Shown here: positions 49,343 to 58,045 of the stretch, one piece after another
Position numbering within the stretch: position 1 is the stretch's first letter
How the letters are laid out: every line of letters starts with the position of its first letter
Origin: Actinomadura sp. WMMA1423
GTDB taxonomy: Bacteria > Actinomycetota > Actinomycetes > Streptosporangiales > Streptosporangiaceae
Reading direction: 5' to 3'
Assembly (NCBI RefSeq): GCF_006547145.1
Contig: NZ_CP041244.1
Location: 620,001-684,000, forward strand
DNA: 64,000 bases
Translations under genes and position numbers: made by a program
The notes under the pieces: model-generated
Told to the model about the DNA's origin: nothing
The model's input: only the letters and a program-made list of their open reading frames with translations
Database searches by the model: none

Positions 49343-50220
49343 GGTCGTCCCTTCACCCGGAGGTAATTAACGCGCGCCTCGATCAGGATGAGGGTATCTG
49401 CCGTCGAGCGGGCCGCGGCGATCAGTCTCTCCCACGAGCGAAGGAACTCTGTCACCCGGGCTGGGTCCTCTTGCCACAGATCCCCCGCCGGTGTCTCCAC
49501 GTACACGGCTTCGGGATCGCGGGGCTCGATGAACGACAGGATGGAGAAGGGGCCCGCCGCTGGTGCGGCGCCTGCGGCGAACGGCAGGACCTGCAGCCGC
49601 ACATGCGGGAGCTGCGCGACCTTGTGGAGGTGGTCGAGTTGCTCGATCATGACGTCGGTGCCGCCGACGGCGCGGCGGAGTGTCTCTTCGGCGAGGACCG
49701 CCGAGACGTGGATCGGGTCGGGTACCGACAGGAGCCGCTCCTGCCGCTCGACGCGGAGCTCGACGAGTTCGTCGACCTGCTCGGCGGTCAGGTCGGGTGC
49801 GCGGGTGGCGATGAGCGCGCGGGCGTAGGCGGGGGTCTGCAGGAGGCCGGGGACCACGCCCGGTTCGTAGTTGCGCACGGTGTCGGCCTCGGCTTCCAGG
49901 CCGACGTAGGTGGAGTAGGCGTCGGAGATGGTGTAGTCGGCCCACCAGCCGCGTCGGCGCCCCTCACGGGCGAGCTGAAGCAGTTCGGTGCGGCGTTTTG
50001 GCTGGGCGGTCTCGGTGATGCCGTACACGTCCAGCAGGCGCCCGAGGTGGGCGAGGTTGGGTTGCCTCCACAGCCTGTTCTCGGCGCGGCTGAGGTTGGA
50101 CTGGTTCCAGCCGGCGGCGCGGGCGGCCTCGGTGACGGTGAGCCCTGCGGTCTCGCGGAGCTGGCGGAGCTCACGCGATAGGCGCCGCAGCCGCACGGTG
50201 GGGCTGTGGCGCGTCGCCAT
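49339..50220 (-). CDS. XRE regulator with DUF5753 domain (WhiJ-like), 293 aa
   Basis: Residues about 10-70 form the Cro/CI HTH (LRQLRETAGLTVTEAARAAG, WNQSNLSRAENRL). The remainder (about 100-280) is the DUF5753 module with YEPGVVPGLLQTPAYARALI. Together with the DUF397 gene it forms the common actinobacterial regulator pair. An inverted repeat over the promoter at 50282-50316 suggests autoregulation. Confidence 0.9.
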   Translation of the reverse strand: MATRHSPTVRLRRLSRELRQLRETAGLTVTEAARAAGWNQSNLSRAENRLWRQPNLAHLGRLLDVYGITETAQPKRRTELLQLAREGRRRGWWADYTISDAYSTYVGLEAEADTVRNYEPGVVPGLLQTPAYARALIATRAPDLTAEQVDELVELRVERQERLLSVPDPIHVSAVLAEETLRRAVGGTDVMIEQLDHLHKVAQLPHVRLQVLPFAAGAAPAAGPFSILSFIEPRDPEAVYVETPAGDLWQEDPARVTEFLRSWERLIAAARSTADTLILIEARVNYLRVKGRP

Positions 50221-50281
50221 GGACGTCTCCTCGAGTTGTGGAGTCTCAGGCTACTTGGGGGTGCCCCCCGTGGAAATACTG

Positions 50282-50316
50282 ATTCGCATAATACTTGGCG
50301 CTTGCATATTGCGAAT
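50282..50316 (-). promoter_or_regulatory. Operator-promoter of the WhiJ-like pair
   Basis: ATTCGCA and TGCGAAT lie 21 bases apart. On the minus strand TATTAT (-10, 50288-50293) is 17 bases from ATTCGC (-35), so the half-sites cover the promoter, the same design as the 41-bp elements. Confidence 0.65.
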
Positions 50317-50496
50317 CGGGTCTCTGGCTGTGAGGCTAGGGGCAGTTGGGAGGAGCCTGGAGCGGGCCCGACCGCCGCCGTATACCCCACCCACATCCCC
50401 CGGGCCCACGTACGCGGACAGCGGGACGGGAACCCGCTCCAGGCTTCTGTCACTCGCACGCGCGAGCCAGACCTGTTCCGAAGAGCGACGGAAGCG

Positions 50497-51681
50497 ATGA
50501 GACGGTCCTTCAAGTTCCTGCTGCGCCCCACCGCTCGGCAGGCCGGGTCTCTCGCGGCATGTCTGGAAGACCACCGGCAGCTTTACAACGCCGCTCTGGA
50601 GCACCGCCGGACTGCCTACCGGATGGCGGGGGTGAGCGTCCGGTACGGGGACCAGTCCGCCGACCTCAAGCACATCCGCGCCGATGACGCCGATGGGCAG
50701 GGACGCTGGTCGTTCTGCTCCCAGCAGGCCACCCTCCGGCGCCTGGACAAGGCGTTCGCCGCGTTCTTCCGCCGCGTCAAGGCCGGGCGCCAGGCAGGAT
50801 TCCCCCGCTTCAAAGGCCGGGGCTGGTTCGACACCATTGAATGGCCCAGGGACCGCGACGGTTGCCGGTGGGATTCCCAGCCTGATCATCCGAGCGCGAC
50901 TTTCGTAAGGCTCCAGGGCATTGGGCACGTCCGCGTCCACCAGCACCGCCCGGTCGCCGGGACCGTGAAGACGATCAGCGTAAAGCGTGAAGGCCCCCGC
51001 TGGTACGTGATCCTGTCGTGCGACAACGTTCCCACCGCCCCGCTCCCGCAGACGGGTGCGGCGGCTGGGATCGATCTGGGGGTAGCGTCGCTGGCCACCA
51101 CCAGCGATGGCGCCCACTTCGCCAACCCTCGGCACCTACGGTCGGCGGCCGAGCGTCTCGCCGCCGCACAACGTGACCTGGCCCGATGCAAACGCGGCTC
51201 GAACCGACGCTGCAAGGCCGCCCGCCGTGTGGCCGCGCTGCACGGCAAAATCCGCCGACGGCGGCTCGACACAGCTCACAAGGCCGCGCTGTCCCTGGTT
51301 CGCGATTACGACGTGATCGTCTACGAGGACCTGCGGATCGGGAACATGACCCGTTCCGCGACCGGCAGCGTTGAGGAGCCGGGCCGGAACGTCGCGGCCA
51401 AGACCGGTTTGAACCGTTCGATCTTGGATGCGGGTTGGGGGGTGTTCCTGCGAGTCCTCGCGCACAAGGCTGAAAGCGCCGGTCGTGAGCTGATCGCAGT
51501 CGACCCTCGCAACACCTCCCGGACGTGCGGTGCCTGCGGGCACTGCGCGGCTGGGAACCGCATCACCCAGGCTGGGTTCCGATGCCAGGCGTGCGGGCAC
51601 ACCGCGCACGCCGACGTGAACGCGGCCATCAACGTGCTTAGGGCAGGGCTTGCCCTTCGCGATTCCGCAGAAGCGGTTTAG
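50497..51681 (+). CDS. tnpB: TnpB RNA-guided nuclease, intact, 394 aa
   Basis: Full-length IS1341-type TnpB. Opening MRRSFKFLLRPTARQAGSL; RuvC residues Asp193 (GIDLGV), Glu277 (VYEDLRIGN) and Asp373 (HADVNAAINVL); zinc ribbon TCGACGHC ... CQACGH. No tnpA accompanies it, so movement would need help in trans. TnpB proteins cut DNA next to a TAM using a guide RNA overlapping the gene's 3' end. All catalytic residues are present, unlike the copy at 4761-5530. Confidence 0.94.
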   Translation: MRRSFKFLLRPTARQAGSLAACLEDHRQLYNAALEHRRTAYRMAGVSVRYGDQSADLKHIRADDADGQGRWSFCSQQATLRRLDKAFAAFFRRVKAGRQAGFPRFKGRGWFDTIEWPRDRDGCRWDSQPDHPSATFVRLQGIGHVRVHQHRPVAGTVKTISVKREGPRWYVILSCDNVPTAPLPQTGAAAGIDLGVASLATTSDGAHFANPRHLRSAAERLAAAQRDLARCKRGSNRRCKAARRVAALHGKIRRRRLDTAHKAALSLVRDYDVIVYEDLRIGNMTRSATGSVEEPGRNVAAKTGLNRSILDAGWGVFLRVLAHKAESAGRELIAVDPRNTSRTCGACGHCAAGNRITQAGFRCQACGHTAHADVNAAINVLRAGLALRDSAEAV

Positions 51682-51716
51682 CGAGAAGCCGCCCCTTCCA
51701 AGGTGCGGAAGAGTCA
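51600..51716 (+). ncRNA. Candidate TnpB guide (omega/re) RNA scaffold
   Basis: For IS1341-type TnpB the guide RNA scaffold overlaps the tnpB 3' end and stops at the right end. Here the conserved-looking end GTGCGGAAGAGTCAC closes at about 51715, and bases after it would be the guide. Placement is by analogy; no experiment or fold was run. Confidence 0.4.
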
Positions 51717-51757
51717 CCCCAATCCCCCGGGCTCAACCCCGCTTCCAGACCGCTCGC

Positions 51758-52180
51758 CTAGTCGTCACCGGCCACGACCGTGAACCGGTCCGCCGGCAGC
51801 ACCTGCTCGCTGCCATCAGCGTGGGCGAGGACCAGGACCGGGACGCCGAGCGGCATCTCGTGCGTGCGGCGTTCCGCCTCGGTGGGCATCCGCGCCGTGA
51901 CCTCAGTCCCGGCAGCGATCGGCACCTGGGCGCGTTCCCGCTCGACCCGGACCCTCGTCCCGACACGCGGAGTGGTCACCACGAGGCCTTCGCCGCGCAG
52001 GATCGTCAGCGCTTCGCGCACCGAGGCGCGGCTCACGCCGAACCACTCCATCATCTGATGCTCGCCGGGCAGCACCTGTCCAGGCCGGAGTGTGCCGTCT
52101 GTGATCTGCGCGCGGAGCCGGTCAGCCACTTGCTTCACGACCGGGCGGTCGGAGGTGGGGTCGACGGGTGTACGGTCCAT
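51758..52180 (-). CDS. GntR-family regulator (KorSA-like), 140 aa
   Basis: Winged helix: VADRLRAQITDGTLRPGQVL followed by EWFGVSRASVREALTILR. The C-terminal part is short and lacks a full UTRA/FCD domain, as in the small GntR repressors of actinomycete plasmids (KorSA of pSAM2). A perfect inverted repeat 38 bases upstream of its start is the likely autoregulatory site. Confidence 0.85.
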   Translation of the reverse strand: MDRTPVDPTSDRPVVKQVADRLRAQITDGTLRPGQVLPGEHQMMEWFGVSRASVREALTILRGEGLVVTTPRVGTRVRVERERAQVPIAAGTEVTARMPTEAERRTHEMPLGVPVLVLAHADGSEQVLPADRFTVVAGDD

Positions 52181-52217
52181 GCGCGGAAACTACGGAGAGT
52201 CATTCCCGAGATCGCTG

Positions 52218-52233
52218 GTACGTATGTACGTAC
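52218..52233. promoter_or_regulatory. Palindromic operator upstream of the GntR gene
   Basis: GTACGTA-TG-TACGTAC is a perfect 7-bp inverted repeat. It shares the 9-mer GTATGTACG with the right arm of the 41-bp element at 46824-46864, so the GntR protein might also act there. Confidence 0.72.
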
Positions 52234-52520
52234 AAGAACGGTCCTGCCGACGCGCGTGCAAGAGGGCGGGACGCCTACAGTGCGGCGTCCCGAGCTCGGA
52301 GCCGCAGGGGATCGACCAGAGACGGTCACCGGGCCCCGTCGCTGGCGACCTGACGTGCACGGCCTCCCCCACTCAGGTACGTGCCGCGCCCGAGGTTCGC
52401 CTCGCCGAGGTCCGGAAAGCCCACATGCGGCTCGCGACTGACCGGTCCCGGACGCGCCGCGGCGTATCCGCCGCCTGGGCCCTCGGCCGTGGCCAAGACG
52501 CGTCGGGAACACTGGGGGCC
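52234..52520 (+). other. Leader of the GNAT gene
   Basis: About 290 bases without a supported gene. Frames are open but lack a convincing start, and codon usage does not match the neighbours. No clear promoter or repeat seen. Confidence 0.35.
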
Positions 52521-53060
52521 GTGGACATCGAGCACCTCGAAGGCGACGCCACCCGGGATCGGCTCGGCGAGATCGAGTCGGTGTACGCCGAGGCGTTTCC
52601 GGACTACGACCTCGGCGACTACCGGACCCGGATGCGGAGCCTGCTCGCCTCGCCCGGATTCGAGGCCGTCACAGCACGAGACAACGACGCACTCGCCGGG
52701 TTCGCCTACGGGGCCCGCCTCACGGGGGCGTCATGGTGGGAGGGACTGGAGCCCCCGCCACCCGCCGGGTTCACCACCGAGACGGGGCGGCGGACGTTCG
52801 CCGTGATCGACCTGGCCGTGCGGCCCCCAATGCGCGGCAGAGGACTCGGCCGCCGCCTCCTAGACGAATTGCTCGCAGGACGGGCGGAAGAGCGCGCCAC
52901 ACTCGCTACAGCGCCGCACGAGCGCGAGACCCAAGCGATGTATCGGCGCTGGGGCTGGCGGCATGTCGGGCGCACCCCCGGCAGCGAGGGCGAGACCGAG
53001 GACTGGTTCGACCTCTACGTGATCGCCCTGCGCTCACCGGACGCGAGCAGCTCCCGGTAG
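52521..53060 (+). CDS. GNAT-family N-acetyltransferase, 179 aa
   Basis: Acetyl-CoA binding motif A is visible as IDLAVRPPMRGRGLGRRLLD (residues about 93-112); the late MYRRWGWRHVG is the usual GNAT C-terminal motif. Substrate unknown. The GTG start gives the common N-terminal length. Its 3' end overlaps the convergent regulator gene by 46 bases. Confidence 0.86.
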   Translation: MDIEHLEGDATRDRLGEIESVYAEAFPDYDLGDYRTRMRSLLASPGFEAVTARDNDALAGFAYGARLTGASWWEGLEPPPPAGFTTETGRRTFAVIDLAVRPPMRGRGLGRRLLDELLAGRAEERATLATAPHERETQAMYRRWGWRHVGRTPGSEGETEDWFDLYVIALRSPDASSSR

Positions 53061-54316
53061 CCCGCGACGACCGGCTGGGTGCGGCTCGCGGCCGGGACGG
53101 CGTCGGCGACCTGGCGGGCCAGGCTGGTCACCATCACGGTCCGGTGTTCGTCCGGCTGGGCCTCGTAGACGGCGTGAGCGTGCCGCACGCCCTCGGTCGT
53201 GTCACCGGCCCGCACGTGCCCGGCCGCGCGCAGCAGGTCGAGCTGGACGCCCACCCGCGGGTCGTCGGCGGGCAGGATCTCCCGCGCTCGGGAGACTGCG
53301 GGATCGAGACGGGCGCGGTCGCCGGCGTGCGCATGCACCCATGCCTCGGTGTAGCGCAGACGGTCCTCGGCCCAGCCTGCGATCGAACGCACCTCGCCGG
53401 TCACCGAGGCCGGGAGCCGGTTGAAGATCTCTTCGCACTCCCGCAGCTCGGCCGCCGCCTCGCCGCTGGCACCCTCCATCGCGAGCAGCTGTGCGCGGAC
53501 CGTGCGGACGTGCAGCAGTCCCCGGCATACGGTGTTCGGCGCGCCGCCGACCGCGCGGTCCGCCTTGCGCAGGAGGATCGCCGTAGGACGGCCCTCGTAG
53601 AGGCCGTGCACGAGTTGCTCGCCGCGGATCCACAGGCCCAGATCGAGATCACGCGAGGCGTCCGCTGCGTGCTGCGCGGTGACCCACCAGTCCCGCGCCA
53701 GCCGGGGCTGCTGGAGATTGCACAGCGTCTTGGCCATGAGCGCCGCAAGACCCCCGGTCACCCGGTACCAGGGGAGGCGCTCCCCGGCATGGCGGCCGGT
53801 GATCCGCTGGACGGCGACCAGGTCGGCGGCCAGGTCCCGCAGCAGCAGGTGCGGGGGAAGAAGAATGTAGCTGTAGCCGTACTCGGCCACCGTCTCCTCC
53901 CACTCGTCAAGGAGGGAGGACTCGTCTCGCCCGATGGACCGGTCGACTCCGTCGCGGATGTGCTCGATCGCCTCCACGGCGGGGGAGGATGCAGCGCCGA
54001 GCGTCGCTAAGGCCTGTAGAAGGCGGCGTCGCTGCATCTCGTCGTCCTCGTCCAGATCGCTGCCGTGAACCCGACCGCAATCCACGCTACTGGCCCGGCC
54101 TGCGTCTTCCGCTGTTGTCTGGACCAGGGCAACAAGGCGGCCATCAGCGCCGAGGATCTCGTCGATACGCGTCGCGGTCTCTTCGGACGTGCGCTTACGG
54201 CCGTTGCGGAGATGGGAGATGTGCCCGGGATCGCAGGGCACCTGCCTGGCCAGGGCGCGGACACCGACTCCTTGCTCGTCCATGAGCTGACGGAGTGCCT
54301 GGCTGAAGGTCGTCAT
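53015..54316 (-). CDS. XRE-type regulator with TPR-like helical domain, 433 aa
   Basis: N-terminal HTH (LMDEQGVGVRALARQVPCDP, GHISHLRNGRKRTSEETATR) followed by about 300 residues of helical repeats (ILLRKADRAVGGAPNTVCRG, LDLLRAAGHVRAGDTTEGVR). This architecture is common in Streptomyces regulators; the repeats probably sense a partner or peptide. Similar in plan to the 55757-57115 gene. Confidence 0.85.
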   Translation of the reverse strand: MTTFSQALRQLMDEQGVGVRALARQVPCDPGHISHLRNGRKRTSEETATRIDEILGADGRLVALVQTTAEDAGRASSVDCGRVHGSDLDEDDEMQRRRLLQALATLGAASSPAVEAIEHIRDGVDRSIGRDESSLLDEWEETVAEYGYSYILLPPHLLLRDLAADLVAVQRITGRHAGERLPWYRVTGGLAALMAKTLCNLQQPRLARDWWVTAQHAADASRDLDLGLWIRGEQLVHGLYEGRPTAILLRKADRAVGGAPNTVCRGLLHVRTVRAQLLAMEGASGEAAAELRECEEIFNRLPASVTGEVRSIAGWAEDRLRYTEAWVHAHAGDRARLDPAVSRAREILPADDPRVGVQLDLLRAAGHVRAGDTTEGVRHAHAVYEAQPDEHRTVMVTSLARQVADAVPAASRTQPVVAGYRELLASGERRAIT

Positions 54317-54509
54317 CGCCCCACCCGTTTCGCCCCGGGTTGATCTGTTGGCCGTGTTGACCGGGCCGGTGGCCTACGGACAACGCCTTCCACGCTAACG
54401 CTCACTGCGGTCAGGTGAAGGGCGAAAGGTGTTCCAGGACACACAGACGGCCCCGGCCGGCGCGCGAACGCCGGGGGTTCCGGGGCCTGACCCGAAACGA
54501 GGTCGGGCT

Positions 54510-54959
54510 ATGGGGAAGATACCCAACCCACCGACAGCAGTGGGACCACCCGTGGACATCGAGGGGCGGCTCGCCGCGCTCCGTAAGGAGTTCCCCGGCT
54601 GGACGATCGAAGCCAGCACCATGCCGTTCTCCCCTTACCGCGCTGTCCGCGACGGCGATGACAAGGCGGCGATCCTCGGCGCCGGATCCTATGGCGCTCT
54701 GCGGCGACTGCTGCACGAGGCCGACGAGGTCGTCTGTGCGCAGGCCCTCCTCGCCCTGCGCACCGCCCTCGCCAAGCGAGGCGCCGAGGCCTTACTGCAC
54801 GGCGTCAGCGTCGTCACCCGCTCGCGAACCCGAGTCCAGCGCACCATCGGGGCCCGCCGCGGCCGGTTCACCTGGCACGACGGCACCGACCTCGGCCCCA
54901 TCAGCGACGTGGACGCCGTCGCCGACGAGATCCTGCAGCAGCTGGAGCTGAAGCGATGA
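54510..54959 (+). CDS. Hypothetical protein, 149 aa
   Basis: Contains LRKEFPGWTIEASTMPFSPY and then ALRRLLHEADEVV, also found in related form in the next protein (LTTAHPGWSIQHLPEANLPW). Such proteins are common next to XRE regulators in actinomycetes. ATG 54510 after ACGAGG was chosen; GTG 54552 is possible. Confidence 0.7.
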   Translation: MGKIPNPPTAVGPPVDIEGRLAALRKEFPGWTIEASTMPFSPYRAVRDGDDKAAILGAGSYGALRRLLHEADEVVCAQALLALRTALAKRGAEALLHGVSVVTRSRTRVQRTIGARRGRFTWHDGTDLGPISDVDAVADEILQQLELKR

Positions 54960-55450
54960 GCAGCGACCAGGAAAAGCAGCAGCTCGCCGACCTCACCACC
55001 GCCCACCCCGGCTGGTCGATCCAGCACCTGCCCGAGGCGAACCTCCCCTGGGAAGCCCGCAGGCTCCCGTTCCAGCTGCCTGCTTCAGGTGGATACATGT
55101 GGCTGAACGCGCCCACCGCCGCGCGGCTCGCCGACCTGATCGACGGTGCCCTCCAGTTCGAAGCGCAGCTCGCCACCGAGGACGCCGCGAACGCCCGCCT
55201 CGAGGCGCTGCGACTGCGTGCGGTGGCGGCCGGGTTCCGCGCGGAGTTGGAGCAGGGCGTCCTGACGGTGACCGCGCCACCCGCAGACGACGGGCCCCGC
55301 GGGTCAGAGATGGTGACCTGTCGGTCGCGACTCGAGGACAACGGGCGGCTGTGGTTCTTCGACGGCGATGGAGCACCGATCGAGCAGGCCGACCACGTGA
55401 CGGACGCCGTGGTGATCCTCGGCGGGAAGCTGTGGCGGATTCGGTCGTGA
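54956..55450 (+). CDS. Hypothetical protein, 164 aa
   Basis: Paralogous in its first 60 residues to the preceding protein (PGWSI..., ARLADLIDGAL). The C-terminus is beta-rich (RLEDNGRLWFFDGDGAPIEQ). ATGA overlap with the upstream gene. Confidence 0.72.
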   Translation: MSSDQEKQQLADLTTAHPGWSIQHLPEANLPWEARRLPFQLPASGGYMWLNAPTAARLADLIDGALQFEAQLATEDAANARLEALRLRAVAAGFRAELEQGVLTVTAPPADDGPRGSEMVTCRSRLEDNGRLWFFDGDGAPIEQADHVTDAVVILGGKLWRIRS

Positions 55451-55600
55451 ACCGCGCCGTCGTGGTTAGCGGCGGTCCAGTGCGCTGACCCCAAGACCGG
55501 AGGGCTCCGCCTCTGCCCGTCCCCCCGGGGTCCTCATCGGGGGTGGGGCTCTCCACCTGTCCCGCGGCTCCGGGAATCGCGCACGGACCGGAGTTGCGGC

Positions 55601-55639
55601 GGGGCGGCGCGGCCACACAGGGACTGGCCGCGCCGCCCC
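55601..55639. terminator. 14-bp perfect hairpin
   Basis: GGGGCGGCGCGGCC pairs with GGCCGCGCCGCCCC around an 11-base loop. First of two adjacent strong hairpins in a gene-free stretch between convergent genes. Confidence 0.75.
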
Positions 55640-55647
55640 TTCCAGAC

Positions 55648-55701
55648 GCGCGCCGACCGCGATCCGCTGCGTTATCCCCCAGTTCATCGCGGTCGGCGCG
55701 C
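55648..55701. terminator. 16-bp perfect hairpin
   Basis: GCGCGCCGACCGCGAT pairs exactly with ATCGCGGTCGGCGCGC around a 22-base loop, 8 bases after the first hairpin. Termination of both convergent units is the simple reading. The rest of 55451-55756 holds no supported gene. Confidence 0.75.
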
Positions 55702-55756
55702 ACCGAGACGGCGGCGGCGCGGTCCCTGCGGACGCGCGCCAGCCACGGCTACACGT

Positions 55757-57115
55757 TCAAGCGGGCCGCAGGACGCTGGTCAGGAGTCTGTCAGCTTGGC
55801 GCACATCGGCGTCGCCTCGGTACGGCTGCCATGCGGTCCTGATCTGGCTGAGCACCCCCTGCACGCGCTCGGAGGAGACGGCAGTGAGGGTGTCCGACAG
55901 GTCCAGCAGTGTCCGGGCAGCCTGGTCGGGGTGCCGGCGGCGTAGTTGGACGTACGCCAATCGGGCGCCGATGAGCGCGCGGGTGCGCCGCTCGACAGGA
56001 CGCCGAGAGTCCACCGACGCCGCGTAGTGCTCCTCCGCTCCAGCAAGGTCGCCGAGCTGGTGAAGGGTCAGACCTACCTGGTGGGCGAACGACTCGCGCC
56101 GGTAGGCTCCGGCGATCTCAGCTTCGGGCAGTGAGTCCGCGCGCTCCAGATCGGCCTCCGCCGCGTGCAGCAGCGATCGGGCGCGGGCACGGTCGCCGCT
56201 GGCTGCGGCGAGCGCCTCGGCGCACATCCCGGTGATCCACGCGCGCGTGCGTACGGGTGCCCCGGTCCGGATCCCGTCGGCGGCGGCGTCGGCCAGGTCC
56301 CGGCCAGCCCGGTTGTGGCCGAGTTCGACTGCCTGGACGGCCAGACCCCGCAGCGCCGTCGCGCGCATCACCGGGTGCTCCGCCTCGTCGGCCAGCCGCA
56401 CCGACTGGACGTAGTAGCGCTGCGCGACGCCGGGCCGACCCGAGTCGGCTGCCATGTAAGCCGCCAGGTAGGCCAGCTCGGCGGCGGCGACGAACAACGC
56501 GGGCCGGGCGGCGCCGGTGGTGCCGCGCAGGAGGGGCGCGACGTCGTGGGTGAGGTAGGCACCGAGCGCTGAGCGGGCGTGCCCGCCGCCGTACAGGTCG
56601 TCCAAGTCGCCGAAGTATCGGGTCGTTTCGCGGATGCGGGCGACGTCGGCGGCGCCAGCGCGGCGCGGCTCTCCAGCCCGGCGTGTGATTCGGTGAAGCC
56701 GGTCGGGTAGGGCTGCGGCGGCCAGGGAGTACAGGCCGGCCGCAAGGGCGTCGCGCCGGTCGAGGTCGAGCATCTCGCTCCGTCCGAGGGTTGTGATCCA
56801 GGTGACGGGGTCACCGCGCCAAGGGTCGTCAGGTCCGGTGACTGTTCCGGCCGGCCAGCCGAGGTCGCAGGCGGTGAGGCCGGGCTCGTCCAGCAGGCGC
56901 GAGAACGCTTCGACGGCGTACGCCATCGTCGCCTGGACAGGCACCGCACCATTGAGCCATTTACCCAGAGTGGCGGCCGTGCATCGCAAGTTCTTGCCAT
57001 CCTCAGCGGCCACGTTATTGATCAATATGGCGATTGATGCGTAGGTGCGGCTACCGCGTTTGATCGCCGCGTCCAGTTCGACGTTACGTAAGATCCGCGT
57101 GCGTGGCCGTGACAT
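55757..57115 (-). CDS. HTH regulator with TPR-like domain, 452 aa
   Basis: N-terminal DNA-binding region (AIKRGSRTYASIAILINNVA ... TAATLGKWLNGAVP) followed by a long helical array (about 170-440) with repeated LADEAEHPVMRATALRGLAV-like units. ATG 57115 with GGAGGG about 8 bases ahead. AT-rich direct repeats lie in the divergent promoter region. Confidence 0.85.
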   Translation of the reverse strand: MSRPRTRILRNVELDAAIKRGSRTYASIAILINNVAAEDGKNLRCTAATLGKWLNGAVPVQATMAYAVEAFSRLLDEPGLTACDLGWPAGTVTGPDDPWRGDPVTWITTLGRSEMLDLDRRDALAAGLYSLAAAALPDRLHRITRRAGEPRRAGAADVARIRETTRYFGDLDDLYGGGHARSALGAYLTHDVAPLLRGTTGAARPALFVAAAELAYLAAYMAADSGRPGVAQRYYVQSVRLADEAEHPVMRATALRGLAVQAVELGHNRAGRDLADAAADGIRTGAPVRTRAWITGMCAEALAAASGDRARARSLLHAAEADLERADSLPEAEIAGAYRRESFAHQVGLTLHQLGDLAGAEEHYAASVDSRRPVERRTRALIGARLAYVQLRRRHPDQAARTLLDLSDTLTAVSSERVQGVLSQIRTAWQPYRGDADVRQADRLLTSVLRPA

Positions 57116-57178
57116 CACCCTCACCCTCCTATCAGGGCTTTTAACTCCATGTTCCTCGCACTTCACCAGCAAAGCAAT

Positions 57179-57208
57179 ACGAAGCAAAACGAGGAAAACG
57201 AAGCAAAA
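57179..57208. promoter_or_regulatory. AT-rich direct repeats between divergent genes
   Basis: ACGAAGCAAAA occurs at 57179 and 57198 (19-base period), with a related CAAAGCAAT just before. The patch is far more AT-rich than its surroundings and lies between the regulator at 55757-57115 and the gene at 57286. Probable operator/promoter zone. Confidence 0.6.
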
Positions 57209-57285
57209 TACTACGCCCTACCAGCGACGTGAACGGAGGTATTTCCTTAACCCAACCGCACAGTTTCTCTGACGAAGGGAAGCCA

Positions 57286-57904
57286 ATGACCATCACCACC
57301 GCCCAGCCGGTGCCAGCCACCCGCGAAGTGATCTCGCCGGCGCTGTTCGAGCTGGTCGCCGCCCGCGCCGCCGCCGAGCACTCCATGCCGCCCGGCCTCG
57401 CCGAGCGGTCCCTCACCCAGACCCTCACGATGCTCCACGCGATCGCCGCCCACCCCGGCACGGTGATCCACCCGCCGCGCGTCATCGACGTCACGTGGCA
57501 CATGCTGATCCTGCACACCGCCGAGTACATGGCTCTGTGCGACCGGCTGGCCGGGCACTACCTGGCGCGGTACCGGAGCCGACTGGGCCAACGACTCTCT
57601 ACGGCACAGCGACGCCGCGGACATCACCCCGTCCATGGTGCGGGCGTGGCTGCGCAAGAACTCGCGGCTGATCCGTACGGTGTGCTCGACGCCGGAGGAG
57701 GCCGCGGCGTGGGCGATGACGCAGTGGACGCGGGCCCGCGCAGAGTCGCTCACCCCGGTTCCCGAGTGGATCGTCGACGAGGAGCAGGAGCGCTCGAACC
57801 TGTATGAGCTGCGCGTGGGGAACGACATCTCGAAGGGGCTGTGGGTGAAAGGCCCGTCCATGGTGTCGTGGGGCGTGGTGGGGACTGCCGAGCGCTGCCA
57901 CTGA
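57286..57904 (+). pseudogene. Frameshifted or fused gene, GRDP-like N-terminal part
   Basis: The first part (57286 to about 57565) resembles actinobacterial glycine-rich-domain-like proteins (VIDVTWHMLILHTAEYMALC, then DRLAGHYL). Good coding sequence then continues in another frame (DITPSMVRAWLRKNSRLIRT ... SNLYELRVGNDISKGL) to 57904 without its own start and with a stop at 57506 upstream. Either a frameshift split one gene or a deletion joined two. Sequencing error is the other explanation. Confidence 0.65.
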
Positions 57905-57928
57905 GCACAGCGATCCAGGCAAAACGAA

Positions 57929-57959
57929 ACGGCCCACCCCCATGTGGAGGGTGGGCCGT
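57929..57959. terminator. Bidirectional hairpin terminator
   Basis: An 11-bp stem (ACGGCCCACCC/GGGTGGGCCGT) with a 9-base loop and A-rich left flank (AAAACGAA), so it could serve the minus strand with a U-run and the plus strand without. Confidence 0.8.
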
Positions 57960-58045
57960 CCCGTTGCCAGGCCCCGTATTCAGAAGGTCTGCGGCCGACG
58001 CTACGCCCGCACCCCCGCGCCGGTCTACCATCAGGCGGGGGCCGG

